Part shown: piece after piece, positions 22,888 through 35,528 of the stretch | Numbering within the stretch: the stretch's first letter is position 1 | Layout: every line of letters starts with the position of its first letter | Notes under the pieces: model-generated | What the model saw: the letters and a program-made list of their open reading frames with translations, nothing else | Databases searched by the model: none | What the model was told of the DNA's origin: nothing | Origin: Pegea sp. RAD2-039 | Lineage: Eukaryota; Chordata; Thaliacea; Salpida; Salpidae | Assembly (NCBI GenBank): GCA_034620365.1 | Contig: JAQGEQ010000343.1 | Location: 248,001-312,000 of the forward strand | DNA length: 64,000 nt | Reading direction: 5' to 3' | Position numbers and translations under genes: made by a program

Positions 22888-23567
22888 CCGGATTTATCTG
22901 GTAAAATGATGTTAGTGGATTTATTAATTTATTATAAAATTTTTAGATATGGTTTAAATTTGATTGGTGCAAATCGGTTAGTTATGTTTAATCCTGATTG
23001 GAACCCTGCTAACGACGAACAAGCCATTGCTAGAGATGGGCAAAAAAAACCTTGTTACATTTACAGATTAAAAATTTATTAAAAAGTCAATTGGAAACAC
23101 TGAAAATTAAAGAGACCGAAAATGGCTTCTTGCAGATTACTCGCAACTTCAAGTATTGAAGAGAAAATATTTCAGCGCCAAGCTCATAAAAAAGCACTTT
23201 CGTCGTGTGTAGTGGACCGTGAAGAAGATGTAGCTAGACATTTCTAATGTGATCAGCTACTTCAGTTGTTTTCACCTCTCGACGACACGATGACGTCATG
23301 TGGAAGCGACACTCATTCAACACAAAGGTAATTACGTCTGTTGGTATCGCGTCAATGACGTCATCAACGCGTTACAGATGCGTCAATTGTGTGCAAGTGC
23401 GCCCTCCACCGGCTACTGCTGATTGTAATTCAGATTTATCGGATTGGAATCACTCATATTCAGTGAGACACATTCCGGATGACATTCTCAGTCGCGTCTA
23501 GGACCCTTCTTTGGCAAGTTTCGCCTTTCATCAGGTCTCGCATATCGCGCAACGAAAACCAGTTTGA
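22888..23567 (+). pseudogene. RAD54L: RAD54 fragment, copy C (with C-terminus)
   Basis: After the acceptor TTTTTTCTCAG come [13 protein letters not shown], the internal deletion shared with copy B, then [39 protein letters not shown], a retained intron, [20 protein letters not shown], the DHFSL-equivalent LQLFSPLDD stretch, a short intron, and the final exon CVNCVQVRPPPATADCNSDL to the stop at 23,565-23,567. This order matches the C-terminus of animal RAD54. Motifs V and VI of the SNF2 helicase lobe are partly present. A stop in ARHF*CDQLL and the deletion make it non-functional. Confidence 0.9.
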
Positions 23568-25339
23568 TGACGTCATCATTTTGCGATATTTTTGTCTTTA
23601 TTTTTTGATATTAAAATAAAAAATGAAAAAAGTTGTAAACACTGTTTTACAATAATTTTTTTACGATAATAGTTTACGATTTTTAACAATTTTTTTAAAG
23701 AACAGTTTTTATATAATAGTTTCAAATTAATTCTTTTTTTATGCAGACAAACAGGATATATTTTTATTTAAAGTCAAATTTTTTTTAACTTTTATGTTCT
23801 TCTTGATATTTTACTTTTTTTAGTTCTTTTCAATTCTATAGTTTAAATATATTTTTTATTTGAATAGTTTTTGATTTGAAATATTTAGATATTATAATTT
23901 ATATTTATTATTTACAGTTTTTGTAAGTTGAATTTATAAAATGTTTTTTAAATCAAGTATCATTAAAAATTTGTTGATTTTTTTGTCTCAAAATTTCAAA
24001 AGTTTACTTTGAAATGACTTAAATTTCAATAATTATTAGTAATTTTGAAATTATGTTTAATACTAAATAAAATTTCTTTAATTTTAACTTTAATTTTTGT
24101 TAAATCTATCAAACTAATTTTAATTTTTATTAAAAAATTTAAAGAAAATATTATTTGATTGTTAAACGTTGTGTAAACGTACCAATTAAACAATGCTGTA
24201 TATTGATTCAGCAAATAATCTTTTCTTTCAAATAAAGGAAGAAAATTTCAGTTTAATCTTGAAATAGTTTGTTGAAACTTGTTCAACTCCAAAATCTAAC
24301 AAACATATTTGCACATATGAAGGATTTCTTGAACATTTTTACGCTGATTTTTCAGTTTATATAAATTTCGATTAGTTTAGTGTTTGTGGTGTAAATTTGC
24401 TAATAAATTATTTCGTAAAAAATTTTCTGAGTTGACTCCTGTTAGCTACTTTTTACTTAAAAGTTTTTATCTGAATTATCTAAATACCATTTTTTTTTAG
24501 CAAATTTATGATTTAATATAAATGGATAAGAGATGGGAAAATAGGAAGATGAAGCAACTTTGAGACAAGCGGTTAGAGAGTTTGAAGATCTAAATAACAT
24601 GAAGATAAAATTATATTTGAATCTTTAAATCAAGAGATGTTTATAGTATTAAGGAGGACACTATAATAATTTAACAACACATTTACGTATGCGGTAAAAT
24701 ACACTTCTGATATGCAGTTCGAACAACACAATTTATTTTTATTTATTTTTTTGACGAAAATCTATTAGCAAATCTACACCACAAACACTAAACTAGTAGA
24801 AATTTTTATAGACTAAAAAATCTGCGTAAAGGTATTATTGCAGATTTTTTCATTTAATTTTTGAGATTGAACAAGTTTTAACAAACAAATTCAAGGTTGA
24901 ACCTAAATTATCTCTTTCTATTTTTAAGAAATGAATATTCCCTGAATCAACATTTGGAACTTCTTAATTTGTACGTTTTTACATAGCATTTAACAATAAA
25001 ATAATATTTTCTTTAAATTTTAAAATTTTTAACGAAAATTAAAATTAGTTTGATGGATTTAACAACAAAATTAAAGTTAAATAAAAAAGTAAGATCTGTA
25101 CAAATTCTTTTTAATGTTTCAAGTGAAAAAATACTATTTTGCATTCTATAGAATAACTATTTAGATATTTCATAAAAACAAACGTAATTAAGTTTAAGAT
25201 CAAATTAATATTTACCAAAACTAGATTCACAAAATTGTTGTTGGTTTCTCCGCTATCGGTTTCCTAAAAATATATTTTTAAGCTTTTTAATTATGTTTTC
25301 TCTTATGTTAAAACTTTTGATACAAATAAATACAAAACA

Positions 25340-28000
25340 AATGAATGTCTGGTTTGAGAATTATATGATTCGATATAAATATATATTATATATATATATA
25401 TATATTATTTTTAAATATTTTAGAAAAAAACAAATTGCTAATAAAAGGATATCAAGATACTCTAGAGTAAAAACTTAAAGTCAAAAGTAGCTAACAGAAG
25501 TCAACTCAGAAAATTTTTATGACGAGATAATTTATTAGCAAATTCACACCACAATCAAAACTATCTGTAAATGAAGACTAATACATGATGTTAAATATAA
25601 ATTAAAATATCAAATACTACACTATACAATAAAACTTGATACTAATACATGATGTTAAATATGAATTAAAGAAAATTAAAGCAATTAAAATTTCAACAAT
25701 ATTTTGATTTCTCTGAATTTCTTTTTATTAAATTAACAATATTGGCTTTTATACCTTGAAATAAGTCAAACAATATTCAGAATATAATTTTTTGCTGAAA
25801 GAGAAGATAATTATAAACTTTCTGATTCGATTTTTTACTTTTGGCTGCGTTAGAAAATGTAAATTAAAGTTTATTTTTTATGCGATTTACTTATTTTAAT
25901 AATATTTTAATTTGGAAGCCTTACTTTCGTGAAAATTTATAAAATATAAATAATAAAAATTATAAACAGTTATTCAGTTTTTAACTACCTTACAAATACT
26001 CAAACATTATTTAATTTAATTGGCCTCAATAATATATAAAAAATCAACAATTATTTTCATTGAAAAATTGAAGTGTCTAAAAAGATATATCACCTAGTTT
26101 AAAATTGTTAGAAATTTCAGTAATCGACTTGACTGCTACTATTAAGTCTTCAAATAGAACATGGAACAACGAAAAAAGCTTATTAGTAAATAGTCAAATT
26201 TTATTTATGATTATAATATATATAAATTAAATTAAGGTATATATAAAATTATTATTTAGATATAAATTTAATTTACGTTTAAAAAAAGTGAAAATTATTT
26301 CAGTAATAAATTTAAGTATTTTTTCAAACTAATGTATTATGAAATAAGGTGACAATATTGAGTTTTAATTTCATCATTTTAATAATTTACTTTTTCAACA
26401 AAGTTATTATTTTCCTTATTATGATTTTGCAATTAGTTTTTATATCAGTTTTTAGCTCGTAGTTTTCTACCGCATACAGATAAAAAACAACTTATTAAAG
26501 CAAAAATAATTGGGTAACTGACTTAATGTAATCAATTGTAATTCACTTTTGGTAAGAAATTATAACATGAAAGCCACTAATAGTTATAGAAAACAAGGTT
26601 TATAACTCGTTCATCATGAAGCCATGTTTAGTATTCTCTGTATTTCTTGTTTGATAATTTTAAACAAAACATAAAAATTACTTTTAAACGAAGTTAATAA
26701 TCCAACAGATTTATTTCTCATTTTTTACAAAAAAAAATAATTTCAACTTTTAAATTTATTATTCAATCTGATTAAAAATTTTGACGATTGAACCAACTAC
26801 TGATAAGTTATCTTCTGTACACGGACTTCCAGTTTCTTAATTGGTAACTTGGCTAGTACTTTTTCCAAATTGTAATCAAGAACATAAATAGAAGATGAAA
26901 TGGAATAGGTCGGAATTCTGTTTGTAATTAATACATATTTTCATCCATCAATCAAATAAGTTAGTATGGAAGCAAACAATAGATCAATTACAACTTAACT
27001 TACTTTGTACAGCAGTTCATATGTTATATTTTTTCAAGAAACTCAACAACCGTGGAAGGTTATGATGAAAATACAAAACGACATCTAAACCTCTTGTTTT
27101 GTTTTACTGAGTCCACATGTTTTGGTTTTACAACAAGAACCTTTCTTCTTCTGGCGTACTTTGCACTTTTACATACATTCTAGAATTAATCATCAACATA
27201 TTAGTAGATTTAACGTAAAAGTTGTAGCTTACTAGTAGTTGTTGTTACACTCGACAAAAAACTTTCTTTACAACTAGCAGTCAGCCAAATGTCACCATCA
27301 TTATACTCATTGAAATAAGTTTAATTATAATCTCTTTTTTATATTCTAAAATCATAAATAAATGAGAAAAAAACGGACAATATCTTTAATGTAGAAACAA
27401 ACAAATATGCTTTTAGAGTATTCTTTAAGTTAAGTACCATCAAATATAGAAAAATTTGTATTTACAAACCAACTTTGCTGCTAGCAGCACGCAAGTAATT
27501 ACTTACTTTAATAGAATGGTGGACGCGTGTTTAGAAAAAGTAATTTTAGATGTTTAATAGCTAAGATCTTTCATAATTTTACCAAATTGTTGCTGTTTGT
27601 ATTTACTTACTGGTGTTTATAGTTTTGAAAATCGAAAAGTTAATTATAAAAATATCAGCCACCGTTTTCAAACATACTTTCATTTTCTACTCATATAGGT
27701 GCTTCACCGTGCGTGACCAGTTTATGCTAATTTATTTATACTAAAAGTATTTCAAGAGAGCCTAGAGACTGATTATCAAATTTTGAGAACCAGCAACCTT
27801 AAAATTAGAGGTAAGCTCTTTAACTTACTGTTTATAAACACATTATTAGTTTTGTCTGTACTAATTATTATTATGAAAAATTTATTTAAATTTTTTAATT
27901 AAATATTTAAAAGTTAAATCACTTTACTTAAAATGTCACCAACTAAAACCTCAGTTAGTAGTAGTAGAAGGAGCTGTTGTGTATTGAAACGATATTAAGA
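25340..28000 (-). repeat. Beta block, copy 3
   Basis: Very similar to 4,740-7,360 in the same orientation about 20.6 kb away, including the AT microsatellite (25,381-25,412) and the duplicated ACTAATACATGATGTTAAAT at 25,579 and 25,642. The flanking arm at 24,990-25,310 matches 4,380-4,720, so block and arm were copied together. The beta exon-like frame is on the minus strand near 26,770-26,980 and is disrupted. Confidence 0.75.
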
Positions 28001-28850
28001 AGCAAACCCTGACTAGATTAACATCAACAAAACATTGAATGAAAAATTGTTTAACAATTTCACTATTTTGCTGGAAGCAGTTAAAAGTTTTAAAGTTCTG
28101 TGTAAAAGCACAAATAAAAAACTAACAAGTGTTGGTTTGATGAAAAATCCTTTCTAACAAATAAAGTAGGATAATTTAAGTTTAATTTATATTAGTCTGT
28201 TAAATCTTTCTAAACTCTAAAAATTAAACCTTAGAGAAGTGATGAGGATGGTTTTATGCTGATTTGTTTCATTATATAAATTTCGATTAGATTATTACAT
28301 ATAATATATATTTATATCGAATCATATAAATCTCAAACCAGACAATCATTTGTTTTGTATTTATTTGTATCAACATTTTTAACATAAAAGAAAACATAAT
28401 TAAAAAGCTTAAAATTATATTTTTAGAAAACCGATAGAGGAGAAACCAACAATAATTTTGTGAATCTAGTTTTGGTAAATATTAATTTGATCTTAAACTT
28501 AATTTCGTTTGTTTTTATGAAATATCTAAATAGTTATTCTATAGAATGCAAAATAGTATTTTTTCACTTGAAACATTAAAAAAAATTTGTACAGATCTTA
28601 CCTTTTTATTTAACTTTAATTTTGCTGTTAAATCAATAAAACTAATTCTAACTTTTACTAAAGATTAAAAATTTAAAGGAAACATTATTTTATTTTTAAA
28701 TGTTGTGTAAATGTACAAAATAAAGACTATTAAATGTTGATACAGCAAATAATCCTTTCTTTTAAACAAAGGAAATTATTTTATGTTTAATTTTGAAATA
28801 GCTTGTTGAAACTTGTTCAACTCCAAAAATTTAATAGTTCACAATGTGGC
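28000..28850 (+). repeat. Two truncated arms, joined
   Basis: 28,010-28,290 is an outer arm that breaks inside the terminal motif (AAATTTCGATTAG). It is fused to 28,295-28,850, which reads as the reverse complement of 25,010-25,400 and ends with TTGAAACTTGTTCAACTCC near 28,804. The join carries a short AT-rich stretch (28,296-28,320) that could have served as a recombination point. Confidence 0.6.
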
Positions 28851-28854
28851 TCAT

Positions 28855-30655
28855 AAACAATTTTACGATGATTTGCTTCTTTATGTAAGTTTTACTAATT
28901 TAGTGTTTGTGGTGTAAATTTGCTAAGAAATTATTTCGTCAAAAAACATTTTCTGAATTGATTTCTGCTAGCTACTTTTTACTTAAACGTTTTTATCTAA
29001 ATTATCTAAAAATATTTTTATAATATATTTATGATTTAATATAATTGAAGAGATGGGAAAATATCAGAATGATGCAACTTTGAGACAAGTGGTTAGAGAG
29101 TTTGAAGATCTAAATAACAAGATGATAAAATTATATTTGAATCTTTAAATCAAGAGATTTATATTTATAAGAAAGGCACTAAAATAATTTAGCAGCACAT
29201 TTTCGTATGCAGTAAAATACACTTTTGATATTCCCGGTCTGGGAACTTTTTTTTTACACAATTTTTTTTTCAGCCGGATTTATCTGGTAAAATGATGTTA
29301 GTGGATTAAATGATGGCAGCAACTTGTTCAATAAATGATGATAAATACGTGATTGTATAAAATTACACGCAAACGCTCGATTTATGTGAAAAATTGTGCC
29401 GTATGAGGAGGTAGAGAACTTGATGATGATGAATTTCAATCAACAATTTGTTGTCAGATACGGATATGTAAGATTAGATGGAAGTATGACTATTAAAAAA
29501 GATATAAAATCGTAGAACGATTGTATAATTCTTTTTGAAAATTTCTGTTTTTTATTTGGAAGCTTTAAAAAGATTCTGCGCAGTTCTAGAGAAAGACCAA
29601 AATTGGCCGAAATAATTATGTTCTCAATTCTAAATGTTTTTTTTAACAATTCTTTTAAAAAACAGTTTTTATATAATAGTTTCAAATGAAATGTTTTTTT
29701 ATGCAAACAAACAGGATATATTTTTATTTAAAGTCAAATTTTTTTTAACTTTTATGTTCTTCTAGATATTTTACTTTTTTAGTTCTTTTTAATTCTATAG
29801 TTTAAATATCTTTTTTATTTGAATAGGTTTTTGATTTGAAATATTAGATATTATAATTTATATTTATTATTTACAGTTTTTGTAAGTTGAATTTATAAAA
29901 TGTTTTTATAAATAAATTACCATTAAAAATTTATTTATTTTTTTTACTTAAAATTTCAAAAGTTTATTTTGAAATGACTTAAATTTCAATAATTATTAGT
30001 AATTTTGAAATTATGTTTAATACTAAATAAAATTTCTTTGAAAATTGTTACAAAATTATATTTCAAATTTCTTCTATAAGTTTTTCCAATCGTTTCTTAC
30101 AATATATTTTTTTAAAAGCTTTTAACTTTGAAATTGAAAGAATGTTATCAGTTTATATTGACTAATATTAAGAAAATTTAAGGTATTCTCAAATAATTAT
30201 TTGAAAAACTTACCGTATAGTTATCAGAAAGTTTGTGTTGCGTAATTTTTCATTAATTCCATTTTTAAATTATGTATGAATTGAAAGTTGCTTACTAAGT
30301 AAATGTTGAAATGTTTTGAATTCTTGTTTATTTTAATAAGCAACTTTTAAAAAAAGTCATTATGTTGGGTGTTGCTACACTAGTTGTTTGTTTGGTTGAC
30401 GAACAAGTAGTAAAGCAGGAAGCTAAATCTAGTAGAATTTTACCGCATACGTAAATTTGTTGCTAGGCTATTTTAGTGCCTTTCTTTATAATATAAACAT
30501 CTCATTATTTAAAGATTCAAATATAAGTTTATCCATTCAGTTCTATCAATTGTATATTCAGAAAATTTTTTTTGACGAAATAATTTATTAACAAATTTAC
30601 AAAACAAACACTAAACTAATAGAAATTTTTATAAAGGAACAAATCTGCGTAACGG
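28855..30655 (+). mobile_element. Complete fold-back element carrying RAD54 copy D
   Basis: The left terminal unit (28,855-29,219; tip variant CGTATGCAGTAAAAT at 29,203) and the shortened right unit (30,430-30,655; tip TTTTACCGCATACGTAAAT at 30,439) enclose 1.2 kb of cargo: a tRNA-Glu remnant (29,229-29,246), two RAD54 exons, and the AT-rich RAD54 flank. There is no transposase frame, so it would be non-autonomous. The element at 2,577-4,205 is the same structure inverted. Confidence 0.7.
29274..29522 (+). pseudogene. RAD54L: RAD54 fragment, copy D
   Basis: The structure is the same as copy A: acceptor TTTTTTTTTCAG, then [26 protein letters not shown], the 47-bp intron, and [14 protein letters not shown]. 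It ends at the same break after the VER codons and joins the flank with CTGCGCAGTTCTAGAGAAAG. A frame change occurs in the KKDIKS region and a stop follows VDLLMAAT-equivalent residues early on (VD*MMAAT). It is non-functional. Confidence 0.87.
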
Positions 30656-30659
30656 TGTT

Positions 30660-30950
30660 TTAGAATTTTTCAAACAATTTAATTTTTGGAGTTGTATAAG
30701 TTTCAACAGACTATTTATATATTAAATTTAAATTATCTTTCTTTATTTTAGAAAAGATTAGAAAAGGATTATTCGCAGGATCAAAATCTAGTAGTTTTCA
30801 ATTTGTACCTTTACACAGAACTTTAAAACTTTTAACTGTTTCCAGTAATTGATTGAAGTTTTTTTTTCAATTAATGTTTGATTGATGGTAATCTAGTCAG
30901 GGTTTGGTTCATAATATCGGCTCCATATCCAGCAGTTCCTTCTACTACTA
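30660..30950 (-). repeat. Outer arm between element D and beta copy 4
   Basis: A diverged arm beginning GTTGTATAAGTTTCAACAGA near 30,680 and running through ACCTTTACACAGAACTTTAA. It ends in the block-junction sequence GGTAATCTAGTCAGGGTTTG near 30,886 that also borders beta, gamma and delta blocks elsewhere. Confidence 0.6.
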
Positions 30951-31923
30951 AATGAGATTTTATTTGGCGACATTTTAAGTAAATTGATTTAACTTTTAAA
31001 TATTAAACTAAAAAATTTAAATAAATTTTTCCTAATAATATTTAGTAAAGACAAAACTAATAATGTATTTACAAACAGTTAGTTAAAGGGCTTACTTCTA
31101 ATCTTAAAGTCGCTGGCTCTTAAACTTTTCATAATCAGTCTCTAGGCTCTCTTGAAATACTTTTAGTATAAATAAATTAGAATAAGCCGGTCACGCACGG
31201 TGAAGCACCTATATGGGTAGTAAATGAAAGTCTGTTTGAAAACAGTTGCTGATAATTTGATTAATAACTTTTAGATTTTCAAAATTATAAACACTAGTAA
31301 GTAAATACAAACAGCAACAATTTGGTAAAATTATGAAAGATCTTAGCTATTAAACATCTAAAATTACTTTTTCTAAACACGCGTCCACCATTCTATCAAA
31401 GTAGGTAATTAGTTGCGTGCTGTTAGCAGCAAAGTTGGTTTGTAAAGACAAGTTTTTCTATAGTTGATGGTACTCAGCTTAAAGAATACTCTAAAAGCAT
31501 ATTTGTTTGTTTCTACATTAAAGATATTGTCCGTTTTTTTTTCTCATTTGTTTATGATTTTAGAAAATAAAAAAGAGATTATAAATAAACTTATTTCAAT
31601 GAGTATAATTATGGTGACATTTGGCTGACTGCTAGTTGTAAAGAAAGTTTTTTTCGAACAACGATTACTAGTAAGCTACAACTTTTACGTTAAGTCTATT
31701 AATATGTTGATGATTAATTCTAGAAATTATGTAAAAGTGCAAAGTACGGCAGAAGAAGAAAGGTTCTTGTTGTAAAACCAAAACATGTTGATTCAGTAAA
31801 ACTAAACAAGAGGTTTAGATGTCGTTTTGTATCTTCATTATAACTTTCCACGATTGTTGAGTTTGTTGAAGAAATAAAACATATGAACTGCTGTACAAGG
31901 TAAGTTAAGTTGTAATTGATCTA

Positions 31924-32136
31924 TTGTTTGCTTCCATACTAACTTATTTGATTGGTGGATGTAAATATAAATTAAGTACAAACAGAATTCCGACCTATTT
32001 CATCTCATTTTCTGATTGTTTTGTTGATTACAATTTGGAAGAATGTACCAGCCAAGTTATCAATAAAGAAACTGGAGGTCCGTGTTCAGAAGGCATTTTA
32101 TCAGCAGTTGGTTCAATCGTCAACATTTTTAATTAG
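31924..32136 (+). pseudogene. Beta-block exon-like frame (unidentified), copy 4
   Basis: A 70-codon frame reading LTYLIGGCKYKLSTNRIPTY ... FVDYNLEECTSQVINKETGG ... GILSAVGSIVNIFN then TAG, the longest version of this conserved frame. A donor-like AAG|GTAAGTTAAG lies just upstream at about 31,897, so the frame may begin in an intron. It recurs at 14,722-14,907 and, decayed, near 6.2 and 26.9 kb. The function is unknown. Confidence 0.45.
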
Positions 32137-33309
32137 ATTGAATAATAAATTTAACAGTTGAAATTTATTTTTTTTTTGTAAAAAATGAGAAATAAATCTG
32201 TTGGATTATTAATTTCGTTTAAAAGTAGTTTTTATGTTTTCTTTAAAATATCAAACAAGAAATAGATAAAATACTAAATATGACTTCATGATAAATTGAG
32301 TTATAAACCTTGTTTTCTATAACTATTAGTGGCTTTGATGTTATCATTTCTTACCAAAAGTGAATTACAATTGATTATATTAAGTCAGTTACCCAATTAT
32401 TGTTGCTTTCATAAGTTGTTTTTTATCTGTATGCGAAAGAAATTTACGAGCTAAAAACCGAATAAACCTAAATTACAAAAACATAATAAACAAAATAAAA
32501 ACTTTGATTAAAAAGTTAGTTATTAAAATGATGAAATTAAAACTCGATACTATCATTTTACTTAAAAATATTTATTTGAAAAATTACTTAAATCAATTAC
32601 TGAAACAATTCTCACTTTTTTTAAACATTAGATTTATAATAAAATATTATGTTATATAAACTTTAATTTAATTTATATATAATATAATCATAAATAAAAT
32701 TTAATTATTTACTAATAAGCTTATTTAGTGATTCCATGTTCTATTTGAAGACTTAATAGTAGTAGTCAAGTCGATTACTGAAAGTTCTAACAATTTTAAA
32801 CCAGATGATATATCTTTTTAGGCACTTTAATTTTTCAATGAAGATAATTGTTGATTTTTTATATATTATTGAGGCCAATTACATTTAATTCATGTTTGAG
32901 TATTTGTAAGGTAGTTCAATACTGAGTAACTGTTTATAATTTTTTTTTTTTTTTTTATGAATTTTCACAAATTAAAATATTATTAAAAGAAGTAAATCAT
33001 ATAAAAGATAAACTTTTAATTTACATTTTTTTACGCATCCAAAAATTAGAACTCGAATCAGAAAGTTTATAACTATCTTCTCTTTCAGCAAAAAATTATA
33101 TTCTGTTTATTATTTGACTTATTTCAAGATATAAAAGCCAATATTATTAATTTAATAAAAAGAAATTAAGAGAAATCAAAATGTTGTTGAATAGAAATTT
33201 ATTGCTTTAATTTTCTGTAATTTAAATTTAACATCATGTATTAGTAACAAATTTTATTGTATAGTGTGGTATTAAATATTTTAATTTATATTTAACATCA
33301 TGTATTTGT

Positions 33310-33372
33310 CTTCATTTACAGATAGTTTTTTGATGGAATCTTTCTTGATTGTTTTAACTACGTTGGCCTGCA
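33310..33372 (-). pseudogene. Short exon relic shared with 44.3 kb
   Basis: On the minus strand the acceptor ATGCAG precedes ANVVKTIKKDSIKKLS, followed by GTAAATGAAG as a donor. The copy at 44,290-44,345 reads ANVVNTIKKDDIKKFS with donor GTAAGTGAAG. Matching splice sites at both ends support a genuine 48-bp phase-0 exon. The donor and following bases also appear, truncated, at 4,925 and 25,560. The protein is unidentified. Confidence 0.45.
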
Positions 33373-33499
33373 TTAAATAATTTACTACTTAATTTGAGAA
33401 GCATCAAATTTTAATATAAATATTAATATATTAACATCAATTTCAATCAGTTTTATATGTAACTGATAAACAAAAATTAAATAACTAAACTTACCTGTC

Positions 33500-34900
33500 T
33501 GCCTATTTAGGCCTGATTTATTTTGTTTTTATGAAATATCAACATTGTTATACAAAAAATAAACAAAATACTTTTATTTCAATTAAAACATTTGAAATAA
33601 GTTGTGCTGATAAAACTTTTTTATTTATCTTCATTTTTTTGTTAAATTAATCAAACTAACTTTCAGTTTTATTAGAAGTTTTATTAGAAGTTTTGATATA
33701 ATAGAATATATTAATTTATTGTTTAAGGTTAAATGCTGTGAAAAAGTACAAATTGAAAAAGTACAAAATGTTGATTTAGCGAATAAACCTTTCTGTTTGA
33801 TCAAGGAAGATAATTTATGTTTAATTTTGAAATGATTTGTTGAAACTTGTTCAACTCCAAAAATTAACGATTTATATGTTTTTATAGATATTCAAACGCT
33901 GATTATTTTCCATTATATATATATCTAGTAGTTTAGCGTTTGTGGTGTATATTTCCTAATGAATTAATTCGTCAGAAAAAAATTTCCGTTTGAGAGTATG
34001 TAAGGTAGTTAAATACTTAGTAAATGTTTATAACTTTATATGACCTTTATAATATGATCAAAAGTTGTCAAGTCGAAGTCATGACATCATATTAAATAAT
34101 AAAGATGAAGATTTAAAAGCAAATTTAACCTATTAACATTAATCTTGTCTTTTCGATTGAACATTTTCAATCTAAGAATAGATGAAAAGCTGTGTTGTTT
34201 GAACTACATGTCAGAAGTGTATTTTACCGCATACGTAAATGTGATACTAAATTATTATAATGCATTTCTTAATACTATACAAATCTCTTGATTTAACGAT
34301 TCAAATATAATTTTATCATCTTGTTATTTTAATCTTCAAGCTCTCTAACCACTTGTCTCAAAGTTGCATCATTTTGATATTTTCCCATCTCTTCAATTAT
34401 ATTAAATCATTAATTTACTAACAAAATATTTTTAGATAATTTAAATAAAAATATTTAAGTAAAAAGTAGCTAACAGCAATCAATTCAGAAAAATTTTTTT
34501 TCGAAATAATTTATTAACCACAAATACTAAACTAATAGAAATTTATATAAAGTGAAAAATCAGCGTATAATTGTTTAAGAAATACTTTAAAGCAAATGTG
34601 ATTTCTAATTTTTGGAGTTGAACAAGTTTCAACAAGCTAATTCAAGATTAAACTTATATTTTCTTCCTATATTTAAAAGAAAAGATTATTTGCTGAATCA
34701 ATATTCAGTAGTTTTTAATTGTTACGTTTACACAACATTTAACAATCAAATAATATTTTCTTTAAATTTTAAAATTTTTAATAAAAATCAGAATTAGTTT
34801 GATTCATTTAACAAAAATTAAAGTTAAATAAAAAAGTTAGATCAATAAAATTTGTTTTAAATATTTTAGGAAACAAAAAACTATTTTCTATTCTATATAA
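33500..34900. repeat. Mixed arms and inverted terminal unit
   Basis: 33,520-33,980 is a diverged outer arm with a terminal unit fragment (GTTTAGCGTTTGTGGTGTAT). 33,990-34,200 resembles 15,700-15,900. An inverted terminal unit (tip ACCGCATACGTAAATGTG at 34,225) runs to about 34,545, followed by an outer arm to 34,900. No coding sequence is seen. Confidence 0.65.
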
Positions 34901-35079
34901 TAACTATTTAGATATTTCATAAAACCAGAATAAATAAAGTAAACAGACAAATTGTCACTAAGTATTGATAACCAACTATCTAACATCCCTCTTATGACTC
35001 ATAATTCATCTTTCAAAAGACAGCTTTATGAAACATAACAAAAGTTAAAGTGATTTTCTTGATACACAGGAATTTGTTT

Positions 35080-35323
35080 ATGGGGTTTTTGAAATCACTA
35101 ATACAAAAAGAGATAGCAATGAAAGTAATAAAATTCTATATATTATATAAAAAAATTTCGTCTATAAAATACTGAGGCTATTGATCTGAAAATGAATTGT
35201 AGTTTATGTAAACTATTTGAAAATAATGATAGTGTATTAGATAATGTTGTCAATAATTTGTTCAAGCGAATTTGTTTAAGTTGTCTAAATCTGTCTATCC
35301 TTAATTCACTGGAAAATATTTAA
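35080..35323 (+). pseudogene. CxxC-containing gene end, gamma copy 2
   Basis: Starts MGFLKSLIQKEIAMKVIKFY, then loses frame before TEAIDLKMNCSLCKLFENN, and ends CLSCLNLSILNSLENI with TAA at 35,321-35,323. The end is complete here, which gives the likely native C-terminus of the captured gene. It is convergent with the LRR fragment on the opposite strand, about 200 bp apart. Confidence 0.45.
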
Positions 35324-35528
35324 TTTTCAACACAAAAAATAAACTCAGCAGTTTGTAAAATATAAATTTTGATTGTTCTAGAAGAGAATAGATTTTATAA
35401 TCAAATAATCCACCAAAGAAATTGAGATTTCAAAAAAAGTATAATTAACGTAAGACAAGAAAATATACGTAAAAAAATTACAATCGATTTTCTCAATTTG
35501 CAAATAGAAACTTTCTTGTTATGAATTA

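Larger units (their letters stand above)
22080..25310. repeat. Right arm of a large palindrome
   Basis: The mirror of 17,650-20,600. It contains a terminal unit with tip at 22,401, tRNA-Glu, RAD54 copy C with its full 3' end, the downstream flank, an outer arm (24,040-24,300), and a closed fold-back unit (24,350-24,830) with tip at 24,685. It is a direct repeat of about 38,000-40,560, so the palindrome arm is also duplicated in the same orientation 16 kb away. Confidence 0.82.
30950..33500 (+). repeat. Beta block, copy 4
   Basis: Same orientation as copy 2 and more complete at its right end, where it continues into an exon-like stretch on the minus strand (33,310-33,372) shared with 44,280-44,345. 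Landmarks are GGTCACGCACGGTGAAGCAC near 31,190 and AAGTACGGCAGAAGAAGAAA near 31,742. Poly(T) at 32,938-32,957 is longer here than in other copies. Confidence 0.75.
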
